Part shown: positions 1 through 8,038 of the stretch, one piece after another
How positions within the stretch are numbered: position 1 is the stretch's first letter
Layout: every line of letters begins with the position of its first letter
Assembly (NCBI GenBank): GCA_902801845.1
Contig: CADCJW010000001.1
Coordinates: 142,376-206,375 of the forward strand
DNA length: 64,000 bases
Origin: an uncultured Eubacteriales bacterium
Lineage (GTDB): Bacteria > Bacillota > Clostridia > Christensenellales > CAG-138
Reading direction: 5' to 3'
Notes under the pieces: generated by a model
Told to the model about the DNA's origin: nothing
The model's input: only the letters and a program-made list of their open reading frames with translations
Database searches by the model: none
Translations under genes and position numbers: made by a program

Positions 1-585
1 GAGCTGGTGTTCTACTCCAAGGCCACCACGGACTTTGAGTTCCTCTTCCCCTTCGGCTGGGGCGAGCTGTGGGGCGTAGCCGACCGGACGGATTACGATC
101 TGACTCAACACCAGAACGCCTCCGGCAAGGATCTGAGCTACTTCGATACCGAGAAGAACGCCCGGTATATCCCCTATGTCATCGAGCCTTCCCTGGGCGT
201 GGAACGCACGTTCCTGGCGGTGCTGTGCAACGCCTACGAGGAGCAGGAGCTGGACAAGGGCGACACCCGCGTGGTGCTCCACCTCCACCCCGCCCTGGCT
301 CCCTTCAAGGCGGCGGTGCTGCCGCTGAGCAAGAAGCTGGGCGAGCAGGCCATGGCCATCCATGGGGAGCTTTCCAAATACTTCACCGTGGACTATGACG
401 AGACCGGCTCCATCGGCAAGCGCTATCGCCGGGAGGATGAGATCGGCACCCCCATGTGCATCACCTACGACTTCGATTCCGAGAACGACCAGGCGGTCAC
501 CGTCCGGGATCGGGACACCATGGAGCAGGTCCGCATCCCCATCTCTGAGCTGAAGACCTATATCGAAAGCAAGCTGGTCTTCTAA
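1..585 (+). CDS. glyS: Glycyl-tRNA synthetase (dimeric type), C-terminal part, 5' truncated by window
   Basis: The reading frame is open from base 1 and ends at TAA 583-585, giving the last 194 residues of a class II aminoacyl-tRNA synthetase that charges tRNA-Gly in the cytoplasm. The fragment carries the motif 3 region ([10 protein letters not shown], fragment residues about 62-71) followed by the anticodon-binding domain ([19 protein letters not shown]). The single-chain architecture matches the alpha2 glycyl enzyme found in many Firmicutes rather than the alpha2beta2 GlyQ/GlyS form. The gene begins outside the window. A GC-rich hairpin follows the stop codon. Confidence 0.93.
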   Translation, partial: ELVFYSKATTDFEFLFPFGWGELWGVADRTDYDLTQHQNASGKDLSYFDTEKNARYIPYVIEPSLGVERTFLAVLCNAYEEQELDKGDTRVVLHLHPALAPFKAAVLPLSKKLGEQAMAIHGELSKYFTVDYDETGSIGKRYRREDEIGTPMCITYDFDSENDQAVTVRDRDTMEQVRIPISELKTYIESKLVF

Positions 586-601
586 GCCCGTATTCGCATC
601 C

Positions 602-634
602 GTGCCCGCCCCTACCCCGGGCGGGCACATTTTG
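602..634 (+). terminator. Hairpin after glyS, probable intrinsic terminator
   Basis: A perfect 10-bp inverted repeat (GTGCCCGCCC at 602-611, GGGCGGGCAC at 619-628) with a 7-nt loop is followed by a short T-rich run. It separates glyS from the next gene. The T tract is weak, so partial read-through is possible. Confidence 0.6.
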
Positions 635-646
635 AAAGGAAAACCT

Positions 647-1498
647 ATGGCGTTTTTAGAACTGGTATGGGACGTGTTCTATGAGGATTGTCTGATCCTC
701 TTTCCCATCCTGTTTTTGACCTTTTTCTTCATAGAGTACCTGGAACACCGGGCCGGGAAGCGGTTCCTTGCCCGGGTGGAGCGGGCCGAGGCTACAGGCC
801 CCCTGTGGGGCGCCCTCATCGGCTGCGTGCCCCAGTGCGGCTTCAGCGTGTCCTGTGCCCATCTGTATAACGGGGGCATCGTCACCGCAGGGACACTGGT
901 GGCTGTGTTTTTGTCCACCTCGGACGAGGCGCTGCCCGTGCTCCTGTCCCATCGGAACGCTCTGCCCGTCATCTGGAAGCTGCTCCTTTTCAAAGTGCTC
1001 CTGGCCATCGTCGTCGGATACGCCGTGGACCTGCTTTGGAAGCGGGAAAAGCAGCACCAAAGCTTTGCCGAAAAGAACATCGAGCATGAGTGTCACATCC
1101 AGGAAAGCTCCATGGGCGAGCTTGTCCGGGAATCTCTCAAACGGACGGTGGAAGTTTGGCTGGCCCTGTTCGTGATCTCCCTTGTCCTCACCTTCATGAT
1201 GGATAAGCTGCCAAAGGAAAGCATCCAAAGGTTCCTGTTGAACGGTTTCTTTCAACCCTTTTTGGCGGCTCTGTTCGGGTTCATCCCCAACTGCGCCGTG
1301 TCCGTGGTGCTGGTGGAGCTGTATCTCTCCGACCTCATCAGCTTCGGTTCCGTGGTAGCGGGCCTTTCCTCCGCGGCGGGCCTGGGCATCCTTGCCCTGT
1401 TGCGGGGCAAGCGGGGCATAAAGACCTACGCCGCCATCCTCCTGGTCTGCTACGGGGCAGCCGCCCTTATCGGGACCTTGATCCAGCTCTTTGAATGA
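647..1498 (+). CDS. Putative 10-TM heavy-metal/manganese exporter family membrane protein (ArsP_2-like)
   Basis: A 283-residue, very hydrophobic protein with an internal duplication: two copies of a P-x-C-(G/A)-x-S-V motif (VPQCGFSVSCAHLY near residue 60 and IPNCAVSVVLVELY near residue 220), each followed by small-residue-rich membrane segments. The halves are separated by a charged, His-containing loop (about 125-160). This pattern is that of the putative 10TM heavy-metal exporter family (ArsP_2), often annotated as putative manganese transporter; the substrate is not shown by the sequence. The ATG at 647 is preferred because GAAAGGAAAACCT supplies a ribosome-binding site; an upstream GTG at 602 lies inside the terminator hairpin. 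Confidence 0.75.
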   Translation: MAFLELVWDVFYEDCLILFPILFLTFFFIEYLEHRAGKRFLARVERAEATGPLWGALIGCVPQCGFSVSCAHLYNGGIVTAGTLVAVFLSTSDEALPVLLSHRNALPVIWKLLLFKVLLAIVVGYAVDLLWKREKQHQSFAEKNIEHECHIQESSMGELVRESLKRTVEVWLALFVISLVLTFMMDKLPKESIQRFLLNGFFQPFLAALFGFIPNCAVSVVLVELYLSDLISFGSVVAGLSSAAGLGILALLRGKRGIKTYAAILLVCYGAAALIGTLIQLFE

Positions 1499-1499
1499 T

Positions 1500-3689
1500 A
1501 TGGAAATAACGGGCATCGTCGACAGGATCATATACCGGAACACGGAGAACGGGTACACCGTCCTCTCCCTGCGCACCGAAAACGGAGACGGACCCGTCAC
1601 GGTCTGCGGCACGGTGCCCCTTGCCTCCCCCGGAGAGCAGCTCCAGGTGGAGGGGACCATCAAATATCACCCCAAATACGGCCAGCAGTTCATAGCCTCC
1701 CATGTGGAGACCCTGGCGCCCTCCACTCTGGCCGCCATCGAAAGCTATCTCTCCGGCGGCACCATCCGGGGCATCGGCCCCGCTATGGCCCGGCTCATCG
1801 TGGACAAATTCGGCATGGACACCTTGTCCGTCATGGAGAAGCAGCCGGAGCGGCTTTTGGAGGTTTCCGGCATCGGGCGCAAGAAGCTGGCCATGATCTC
1901 CAACTCCTTCAATGAAAACAGATCCATGCGGGAGATCCTGCTGGCCCTGGCCCCCTACGGCGTCACGGTAAACCAGGCCTACCGCATCTTCAAGGTCTAC
2001 GGGGATTTGGCCCTGGGCAAGGTCCAGGAGAACCCCTACCAGCTCATCGACGACATCGACGGCATCGGTTTTTTGACCGCCGACGCCATCGCCCAACGGG
2101 TGGCGGGCTTCGAGACCAACTCCGCGGCAAGGCTCTTTGCCGGCATCAAATACGCCCTTCAGGACGCCAGGACCGAATACGGCCACACCTATCTGCCTCA
2201 CGATAAACTGATCATCAAAAGCTGCGGCCTGCTTGGGGTGGATGCGGAGCTGTTGACCGACGCCGTGGACGCCATGCTGGCGGAAGGCTCCCTGGTGGAG
2301 CAGTATGTGGGCGAGCAGCAGGGCATTTTCCTGCCCTATATCGCCCGTCTCGAGGGGGCCATCGCCCAAAAGCTGATACAGCTTTCCGAACCGCCCGTGG
2401 CCAATCCCTTCTGGGACGTTGCCCAATACGAACGGGATCTGCATCTCACCCTGTCCGAAAGCCAACGCGTTGCCGTAACTCAGGCCCTGGATGCGGGGGT
2501 GATGATCATCACCGGCGGCCCCGGCACGGGCAAGACCACCATCATCCGCTGCATCACCCACGCCTTCGAGGGCATGGGCATGACCTACGCCCTGGCCGCG
2601 CCCACGGGCCGGGCCGCCAAGCGCATGACGGAGGCCACAGGCGCCGACGCCAGCACCATCCACCGGCTCCTCGAATACAACCCTCAGGAGGGATTCGTCC
2701 GCAACAAGGACAATCCCCTGGTCTATGACCTGGTCATCGTGGATGAGATGAGCATGGTAGACGTGCCGCTGATGAACGCCCTGTTGAGCGCCCTGCCTCG
2801 GGGGACCCGGCTGCTGCTGGTGGGCGACGCCGATCAGCTGCCGCCCGTGGGCTGCGGAGACGTGCTGCGGGATTGCCTGGAAAGCGGCCGCCTGCCGGTG
2901 ATCCGCCTGACGGAGATCTTTCGCCAGGCCACCCAAAGCCGCATCATCACCAACGCCCACCGGATCGACCAGGGACAGATGCCGATCCTGAGCGACGACG
3001 AATCCGATTTCATCTTCGAAGAGATATTGCCCCCCGAGCGGATATTGGAGCGGGTCACCGCCCTGTGTCAAAAGGAGTGCAGCCGCCTGGGGACCTCCGA
3101 GCCCTTGATGGACGTGCAGGTCCTTGCCCCCATGAAAAAGGGCATCTTGGGGGTGGAGCATTTGAACCAGGTCCTCCAGCAGGCTCTGAACCCCGCCGCC
3201 CTCAGCAAGCCGGAGCACGTCTTTGGGGAAACCCTCTTCCGGGAGGGCGACAAGATCATGCAGATCAAGAACGACTATAAGATCTCCTGGCAGCGGATGG
3301 ATCAAAAGGGCGTCCTGCAGGAGGGTACGGGCGTGTTCAACGGGGATCTGGGCACCCTGTACCGGCTGGACAACCTCAACAGGACCATGTCCATCCTTTT
3401 TGACGACGGACGGCTGGCGGAGTACGACTTCACTCAGTCGGACGAACTGGACCTGGCCTACTGCATCAGTATCCACAAGAGCCAGGGAAGCGAATTTCCC
3501 ACGGTACTGCTGCCTTTGGCGGGCGGCCCGGCCATGCTGCTGAACCGGAATCTGCTGTACACCGCCGTCACCCGGGCCAAGGAGCTGGTTTACTGCCTGG
3601 GGCATCGGGACACCGTGGCCCGCATGGTGCGGACGGTCATGTCCCGCCGCCGGTACACCTCCCTGGCCATTCGGCTCCAGGAACTGTAA
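1500..3689 (+). CDS. recD2: RecD2-type ATP-dependent DNA helicase (RecD-like, YrrC family)
   Basis: A 729-residue superfamily 1B 5'-3' helicase. The N-terminal part carries an OB-like region (ITGIVDRIIYRNTENGYTVL) and helix-hairpin-helix-like repeats (about 60-200). The motor domains show Walker A GGPGTGKTT (about 340), Walker B VIVDEMSMVD (about 413), GDADQLPPVG, and motif VI region HKSQGSEFP with YTAVTRAKE near the C-terminus. No RecB or RecC gene is nearby, consistent with the RecD2 class, which acts in replication-fork and repair processing without RecBC. ATG 1500 is two bases after the upstream stop; an in-frame TTG at 1491 overlapping that stop is an alternative. Translational coupling to the membrane protein is likely. 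Confidence 0.93.
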   Translation: MEITGIVDRIIYRNTENGYTVLSLRTENGDGPVTVCGTVPLASPGEQLQVEGTIKYHPKYGQQFIASHVETLAPSTLAAIESYLSGGTIRGIGPAMARLIVDKFGMDTLSVMEKQPERLLEVSGIGRKKLAMISNSFNENRSMREILLALAPYGVTVNQAYRIFKVYGDLALGKVQENPYQLIDDIDGIGFLTADAIAQRVAGFETNSAARLFAGIKYALQDARTEYGHTYLPHDKLIIKSCGLLGVDAELLTDAVDAMLAEGSLVEQYVGEQQGIFLPYIARLEGAIAQKLIQLSEPPVANPFWDVAQYERDLHLTLSESQRVAVTQALDAGVMIITGGPGTGKTTIIRCITHAFEGMGMTYALAAPTGRAAKRMTEATGADASTIHRLLEYNPQEGFVRNKDNPLVYDLVIVDEMSMVDVPLMNALLSALPRGTRLLLVGDADQLPPVGCGDVLRDCLESGRLPVIRLTEIFRQATQSRIITNAHRIDQGQMPILSDDESDFIFEEILPPERILERVTALCQKECSRLGTSEPLMDVQVLAPMKKGILGVEHLNQVLQQALNPAALSKPEHVFGETLFREGDKIMQIKNDYKISWQRMDQKGVLQEGTGVFNGDLGTLYRLDNLNRTMSILFDDGRLAEYDFTQSDELDLAYCISIHKSQGSEFPTVLLPLAGGPAMLLNRNLLYTAVTRAKELVYCLGHRDTVARMVRTVMSRRRYTSLAIRLQEL

Positions 3690-3693
3690 GCCT

Positions 3694-4332
3694 ATGGACC
3701 GGACCCGTGCGCTGCTTATCTCCCTGGCGGCCCCCGAGCCCCATCGGTGCTACCTGTGCGAACGGGAAAGCATCCTGGGTGAGGACGGCCTCTGCGACGG
3801 TTGTCGCAACGAGCTGAAGCTGGCCATCTCCCCCGCGCCTCCGGTTGGCCTGGACGGGCTGACGGCGGGGCTCCAGTATTCCGAAGAGCTGGCAACCGTT
3901 TTCTATCGGTTCAAATCCAAGGAGCGCAGCGATTACACGCCCTTCTTAGCCCAGTTCATCTCCATCCCGGAGGAATGGCACGCCGAGATGCTTCTCCCCG
4001 TCCCCCTTCACTGGTGGCGGCAATACCAGCGCACCTATAACCAAAGCTATCTTTTGGCAGAGTACGTCTCCTCCCGATACGGTATCCCCATCTGCAGCGA
4101 GCTCTTGACCCGCGTCCGTCCCACGCCTCAGCAAAAGCTGCTGAACGAGAAGGATCGGCGGCGGAACCTGAAGGGCGCCTTTCGGGCTGCCCCAGAGTGC
4201 AAGGGTCGTTCCATCGTACTCATCGACGACGTGGTGACCACCGGCAGCACCCTCAGCGAATGCGCCCGCACACTAAAAAAAGCCGGCGCATACCGTGTAT
4301 ACGCCGCCTGTGTCGCCTGTACCAACCGATAA
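3694..4332 (+). CDS. comF: ComF family phosphoribosyltransferase-like protein
   Basis: A 212-residue ComF-type protein. The N-terminus has a four-cysteine zinc-ribbon candidate (CYLCERE and CDGC, about residues 19-37); the C-terminal half has the type I phosphoribosyltransferase PRPP loop VLIDDVVTTGSTLSE (about 174-188). ComF proteins act in natural transformation in Bacillus and elsewhere, though many anaerobes keep the gene without known competence. It starts four bases after recD2, so the two are probably co-transcribed, which fits a DNA-uptake or recombination theme. It faces spoIIID convergently with only five bases between stops and no obvious terminator. Confidence 0.88.
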   Translation: MDRTRALLISLAAPEPHRCYLCERESILGEDGLCDGCRNELKLAISPAPPVGLDGLTAGLQYSEELATVFYRFKSKERSDYTPFLAQFISIPEEWHAEMLLPVPLHWWRQYQRTYNQSYLLAEYVSSRYGIPICSELLTRVRPTPQQKLLNEKDRRRNLKGAFRAAPECKGRSIVLIDDVVTTGSTLSECARTLKKAGAYRVYAACVACTNR

Positions 4333-4337
4333 AAAAC

Positions 4338-4598
4338 TTATCCTCCCCCCCGTTCGTGGAGATACTTCTCCCGGGTCGCCTGACCGCCGCGAATATGCCG
4401 CTCGGCCTTGTTCGTGTCCAGCACCGCCCTGACCTGTGCGTACAGCGTCGGGTCGACCTGCTTCAATCGGCCGGTGACCAGCTTATGGACCGTGGACTTG
4501 GACGTTCCAAAGAAATGGGCGGCCTCTCGGACCGTGGCCCCATTTTGGACCATGTACCGCCCGTACAGGCAGGACCTTTCCCTTCGATCTCTCTTCAT
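4338..4598 (-). CDS. spoIIID: Sporulation transcriptional regulator SpoIIID
   Basis: An 86-residue DNA-binding protein matching SpoIIID along its length: TVREAAHFFGTSKSTVHK forms the helix-turn-helix (about 22-39), followed by the conserved basic segment NKAERHIRGGQATREKY. SpoIIID is a mother-cell regulator made under sigma-E that tunes late sporulation genes, so the organism is probably a spore former. The ATG at 4598 is chosen because GGGGGG lies five bases upstream and the resulting N-terminus aligns with the usual length; an in-frame ATG at 4628 has no ribosome-binding site. The usual second-helix HKDL reads HKLV here. Confidence 0.9.
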   Translation of the reverse strand: MKRDRRERSCLYGRYMVQNGATVREAAHFFGTSKSTVHKLVTGRLKQVDPTLYAQVRAVLDTNKAERHIRGGQATREKYLHERGGG

Positions 4599-4635
4599 GG
4601 CATCCCCCCAACCGTACCGTTTGCTCATGTATATG

Positions 4636-4659
4636 CAAACCGGTTTGGGGGTATGCGCG
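4636..4659 (-). promoter_or_regulatory. Palindrome and possible sigma-E promoter upstream of spoIIID
   Basis: A perfect 12-bp palindrome CAAACCGGTTTG (4636-4647) lies about 40 bases upstream of the spoIIID start. On the minus strand it sits between GCATACC and CATATACAT separated by 14 bases, a layout resembling sigma-E promoters (ATA-containing -35, CATACA-T -10). The promoter reading is inference. Confidence 0.35.
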
Positions 4660-4669
4660 CAAGGTCAGA

Positions 4670-5470
4670 TCAGAACTTATCGATGTTCACCTTCTGCACT
4701 TCGTCGGCGGACACCGCATCGAGATACGTCCGGGCAATCTGCAAAAACCCCGTGTCCTCGTCGCTGACGAAATAGGAGACCCGGCTGGGTTCGCTGGATA
4801 CCGGCAGCTCGAAATCCACCCTGAGCCGATGGGACAGGGCCTTGCCCACGTTGATGAAGGTCACGTCCGGCAGGATCTTTTGCAGGGTGCTGGCCAAAAA
4901 AGGATAGTGGGTGCAGCCCATGATGATGGTATCCACCCCCGTGCCCTTGAACTGAGAAAGATATCGCTCCACCGTCATCACGGTGATGGGATCGTCCGGT
5001 GCAAAGCCGTTTTCGATCAGGGGCACGAACAAGGGACATTCCACCCCCCACGTCTTTGCTTCAGGGCACAGCTCCCGTATTCGCAGCTCGTATGCCCGGG
5101 AATTGACGGTGGCCCGGGTGCCGATGACGCCGATGCGCTTGGCCTTGGAAGCGCGCAAGGCGGCCTGGCAGCCCGCGTCGATCACCCCCACGATGGGCAG
5201 GGAGAAGATGCTTTGAAGGCTTGGCAAACAGTTGGTGCTCACCGTACCGCAGGCGATGAGGATCGCCTCCACGCCTTGGGAAAGAAGGAAACGGACGTCC
5301 TGTTCAGCGTAGCGGTTGATGGTTTCCACCGTGCGAGAGCCATAGGGGACCCGGGCGGTGTCGCCGAAATAAACCACGTCGAGCCCGGGATTATACTTGC
5401 AGACCTCGTTCAACACGGTCAATCCGCCGAGGCCGCTGTCGAATACGCCCAACCGTTTCAGGGTGCTCAT
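4670..5470 (-). CDS. murI: Glutamate racemase
   Basis: A 266-residue cofactor-independent racemase producing D-glutamate for peptidoglycan. The two catalytic cysteines are visible: Cys74 in IACGTVSTN and Cys186 in MGCTHYP; the N-terminal GVFDSGLGGLTVL and YFGDTARVPYG motifs are typical. The first motif reads CGTVS rather than the more common CNTAS, so the substrate-contacting Asn is replaced by Gly. ATG 5470 follows GGGAAGG at a suitable distance; an in-frame TTG at 5476 is less likely. The gene is 15-20 bases downstream of the small acidic protein gene and ahead of spoIIID, probably one operon. Confidence 0.92.
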   Translation of the reverse strand: MSTLKRLGVFDSGLGGLTVLNEVCKYNPGLDVVYFGDTARVPYGSRTVETINRYAEQDVRFLLSQGVEAILIACGTVSTNCLPSLQSIFSLPIVGVIDAGCQAALRASKAKRIGVIGTRATVNSRAYELRIRELCPEAKTWGVECPLFVPLIENGFAPDDPITVMTVERYLSQFKGTGVDTIIMGCTHYPFLASTLQKILPDVTFINVGKALSHRLRVDFELPVSSEPSRVSYFVSDEDTGFLQIARTYLDAVSADEVQKVNIDKF

Positions 5471-5491
5471 GGACAACCTTCCCTTTTCCGC

Positions 5492-5809
5492 TTATTCCCA
5501 ATCGATGAGGCCCGCGCTCTCCAGATACGCCTCGTCGTACTCCATATAGTCCTCCACGAAGCGCATGGCATACATCTTCTGTTCCGGGAAAGCAGCCTGC
5601 AATCCCTTCATCATATAGTCAAAAGCCTGATCGTCGTCATAGACTGCGCCGTCGTTCACGCCCGCTTCATCCATGAACGCTTCGTCCAGCGCCATGACCT
5701 TGTCCAGCATCTTTTCGAAAACGTCCTTCGGCAGGATGTTGAAATCGCCCTGGGCGGCAAACTTTTCAGCGATGAAGCGCCTTGCTTCGTCCTTGTTGAA
5801 TTCTTCCAT
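5492..5809 (-). CDS. Small acidic protein, unknown function
   Basis: A 105-residue, strongly acidic, probably helical protein (many Asp/Glu, repeated DEA and YDE clusters) without signal peptide or membrane segment. I do not recognise a family. It has a clear AGGAGG ribosome-binding site upstream of ATG 5809 and lies directly ahead of murI in the same direction, so it is a genuine gene and probably co-transcribed with it. A -10-like TATACT lies upstream (minus strand, near 5840) with only a weak -35. Confidence 0.7.
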   Translation of the reverse strand: MEEFNKDEARRFIAEKFAAQGDFNILPKDVFEKMLDKVMALDEAFMDEAGVNDGAVYDDDQAFDYMMKGLQAAFPEQKMYAMRFVEDYMEYDEAYLESAGLIDWE

Positions 5810-5959
5810 GTTTCCTCCTGCTTTTTCCTTCTTTTTGCACAGTATATCATCTCATATCGCCCGCGTCCATGAACCGGATATGAATTTTTGTCCCGTTCAT
5901 AAAAAAATTCACTTCCTTTTCACTTGCCTCTTTTTCTTCTATCATATACACTACAGGAT

Positions 5960-6772
5960 ATGAAAAGAGTACTCTCCATTTTGATTTGCTTCGCGTCGCT
6001 GCTCGGCTGCTCGCCCGCTGCCGATCTTGGCGGCATGGATATCTATACCTTCTCCATCGGCAAGGCGGATTGTTCCCTCCTTTCCTTCGACGGGAAGAAC
6101 GTCCTCATCGACGTGGGCGAGAAGGACGACGGCGACGATATCGTCAATTCTTTACGTTCCCTCCAGGTGGAGAAGCTGGACCTAGTCATCCTCACCCACT
6201 TCGACAAGGACCATATCGGCGGCTTTACCAAGATGGCAGACGCCATCTCCATGGATCGGGTCCTCATGCCCGATTACGTGCGGGACAGCGAACACTATGC
6301 CGCCTTGGAAGCGTCCTTGCAGAAACACGCCATCGCCGCCGATCGCTTGTCTGAGGATACCGCCTTCGAGCTGGGCCGCGCCGCTTTCACCGTCTGGACC
6401 TCCACGAAAACATATGATCCCGAAAAAGGGAACGACAATCAGATGTCCCTGGTGGCCGCCATCCGCTTCGATCAGATCCGCCTGCTGTTCATGGGCGACG
6501 CGGAGGGCGGCTGGCTGAACGATCTATGCTATAAGGGGTACGAGCTCGGCTGCGATATACTAAAGTTCCCCTATCACGGCAACTGGCAAAAGCATATCCC
6601 CGCCCTGTTGGCGCTGTCCCTTCCCCAATACGCCATCCTTACCGATTCCGAAAAGAACCCCGCCGACATACGGACGTTGGATGCGCTGAAGGCCCTGGAC
6701 ATCACGATTTTGCGCACCATCGATGGGGATGTGCATCTGTTCACCGATGGAAAAAAGGTGACGGTCCGTTGA
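5960..6772 (+). CDS. Metallo-beta-lactamase-fold lipoprotein related to the ComEC C-terminal domain
   Basis: A 270-residue protein beginning with a lipoprotein signal peptide (MKRVLSILICFASLLGC, lipobox LLGC, lipidated Cys17). The mature part has the ComEC/Rec2-type MBL domain: the metal motif THFDKDHIGG (about 80-89), LIDVGEKDDG, and a late FMGDAEG motif. Known relatives are extracellular hydrolases or nuclease-like domains; the substrate here is unknown. ATG 5960 is used because it starts the signal peptide; the ribosome-binding site is weak. The gene stands alone between divergent and convergent neighbours. Confidence 0.8.
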   Translation: MKRVLSILICFASLLGCSPAADLGGMDIYTFSIGKADCSLLSFDGKNVLIDVGEKDDGDDIVNSLRSLQVEKLDLVILTHFDKDHIGGFTKMADAISMDRVLMPDYVRDSEHYAALEASLQKHAIAADRLSEDTAFELGRAAFTVWTSTKTYDPEKGNDNQMSLVAAIRFDQIRLLFMGDAEGGWLNDLCYKGYELGCDILKFPYHGNWQKHIPALLALSLPQYAILTDSEKNPADIRTLDALKALDITILRTIDGDVHLFTDGKKVTVR

Positions 6773-6788
6773 CCGCCACCTTGTTTTT

Positions 6789-7802
6789 TTATTTCTTTTT
6801 CGTTCTGCGGACCACCTGGATCGACGGCTCGTCATCCTCGTCCTCCCTATCCTCATAGCGGACGGCCTTATCCTTCTTGTGAGCGCCGCCCTTCTTCTTT
6901 TTCGTGGTATAGGATTCGTCCTCGTACGGTTCGTCGCCATAGGCGTTTTCCCCGTACTCGTTTTCCCTATACTCGTCTTCTTCATAGGAAATGTCGATAT
7001 CTTCCTCGTCGTCCCCCAGGAGCGCCTCAGCCCGAGCCTTTCTCCCGCGGCGAACGATCATCAGCGTGAGCACCACGCAGACCAAAATGGCTACTACGAT
7101 GAACAGGACGAACACGATGTAGGCGAGGGCATCGCTGTCCCCGCTGTTCTCCTCCGGCTCAGGCGACGCTCCGGGCACCGGAGACACCTCCGTCACCGGG
7201 AAGCGGGGCTCGGCGGAATCACTGGCAATGGGGGCGGAAGGCTGGGGACTGTCGTAGGGAGAATAGGAAGCAGGCACGATGGTAGTGGGCACGCTCTCCC
7301 CGGTGATCCGTCCCAGATTCAGCGTACCGCCGGTATATCCCCGCTGGCTGCCGGAGCCGTTGGTCACGAAGGAATAGGACACCTTCTTTAAGACCAGCAT
7401 GGTGCTGACGGCGGAGAGGATCTTGAAGCGAACGTGCATGAGCGTCCCGCTGCCGGAAGCGCCGTTGGTAGCCGCCGCCGAGAAAGCCACAGCACCGGGT
7501 TTCGTGGTCACGCTGCAGATGAATTGAGCGCCCAGGATGTTGATCTTATCCCCGGAGATCTCCTGGATGCCGTCGAACTCCAGCGCCGCGCTGTCATACT
7601 CCAGCACGAACTGCAGGGAGTCCATGGTCTGGTTCAGCTTGGGCGGCTCCACGACCACGTTGAGGGTCACCGCCACCGTGTCGCCCACCTTGCCCCGCAC
7701 GTCCTCCGAAGTGACGATCACGGGAGCCGTAGCCGCCGACGCGAAGGTCCAGGGGATCAGCAGCAGCACCGCCAACAGGATGGAAAAGATCCTTCGTTTC
7801 AT
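6789..7802 (-). CDS. Membrane-anchored cohesin-domain-like surface protein
   Basis: A 337-residue protein with a signal peptide (about 1-24), one cohesin-like beta domain (about 28-165; GKVGDTVAVTLNVVV and LQFVLEYDSAALEF are typical of the fold), a Pro/Ser-rich linker (about 190-235), one membrane span (about 240-265; YIVFVLFIVVAILVCVVLTL) and a cytoplasmic tail of acidic Tyr-rich then Lys-rich sequence. Cohesins bind dockerins in cellulosomes, but lone cohesin-like domains also occur in proteins of other function. No dockerin protein is visible here. ATG 7802 has AAAGGAGA upstream. It has its own promoter, divergent from cysS. Confidence 0.72.
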   Translation of the reverse strand: MKRRIFSILLAVLLLIPWTFASAATAPVIVTSEDVRGKVGDTVAVTLNVVVEPPKLNQTMDSLQFVLEYDSAALEFDGIQEISGDKINILGAQFICSVTTKPGAVAFSAAATNGASGSGTLMHVRFKILSAVSTMLVLKKVSYSFVTNGSGSQRGYTGGTLNLGRITGESVPTTIVPASYSPYDSPQPSAPIASDSAEPRFPVTEVSPVPGASPEPEENSGDSDALAYIVFVLFIVVAILVCVVLTLMIVRRGRKARAEALLGDDEEDIDISYEEDEYRENEYGENAYGDEPYEDESYTTKKKKGGAHKKDKAVRYEDREDEDDEPSIQVVRRTKKK

Positions 7803-7881
7803 TCGATTCTCCTTTATGTCCATGCGCTGGACCGCATTCGATCGCCGAGCATGGCACCGTTTGGCTTTCATATATGTTTGT

Positions 7882-7910
7882 ATTGTACTATCCTTCCTTG
7901 CATAAGTCAA
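7882..7910 (-). promoter_or_regulatory. Sigma-A promoter for the cohesin-like gene
   Basis: On the minus strand TTGACT (7910-7905), 17 bases, TACAAT (7887-7882). It drives the cohesin gene and is separated by seven bases from the divergent cysS promoter. Confidence 0.72.
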
Positions 7911-7917
7911 ATTCGGA

Positions 7918-7946
7918 TTGACAACCTCTGGTAAATTTCATATAAT
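7918..7946 (+). promoter_or_regulatory. Sigma-A promoter for cysS
   Basis: TTGACA (7918-7923), 17-base spacer, TATAAT (7941-7946): consensus in both hexamers. The leader to the ATG at 8039 is about 85 bases and shows no T-box specifier or antiterminator sequence. Confidence 0.85.
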
Positions 7947-8038
7947 TTTTTCAATCGCCATAGAATTTTTCCATTGGCTCATACTGAAAAGCAAGCTTTT
8001 GACAGCTGCTTTCTTTTTGAAAAGGAGTGGATAGCCTT

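Noticed and set aside
1467..3605. 712-codon minus-strand frame
   Set aside because: Antisense shadow of recD2 caused by GC-rich codon use; His/Gly/Gln-rich with no domain.
7947..8038. T-box riboswitch ahead of cysS
   Set aside because: Leader is too short and has no specifier loop or conserved T-box sequence.
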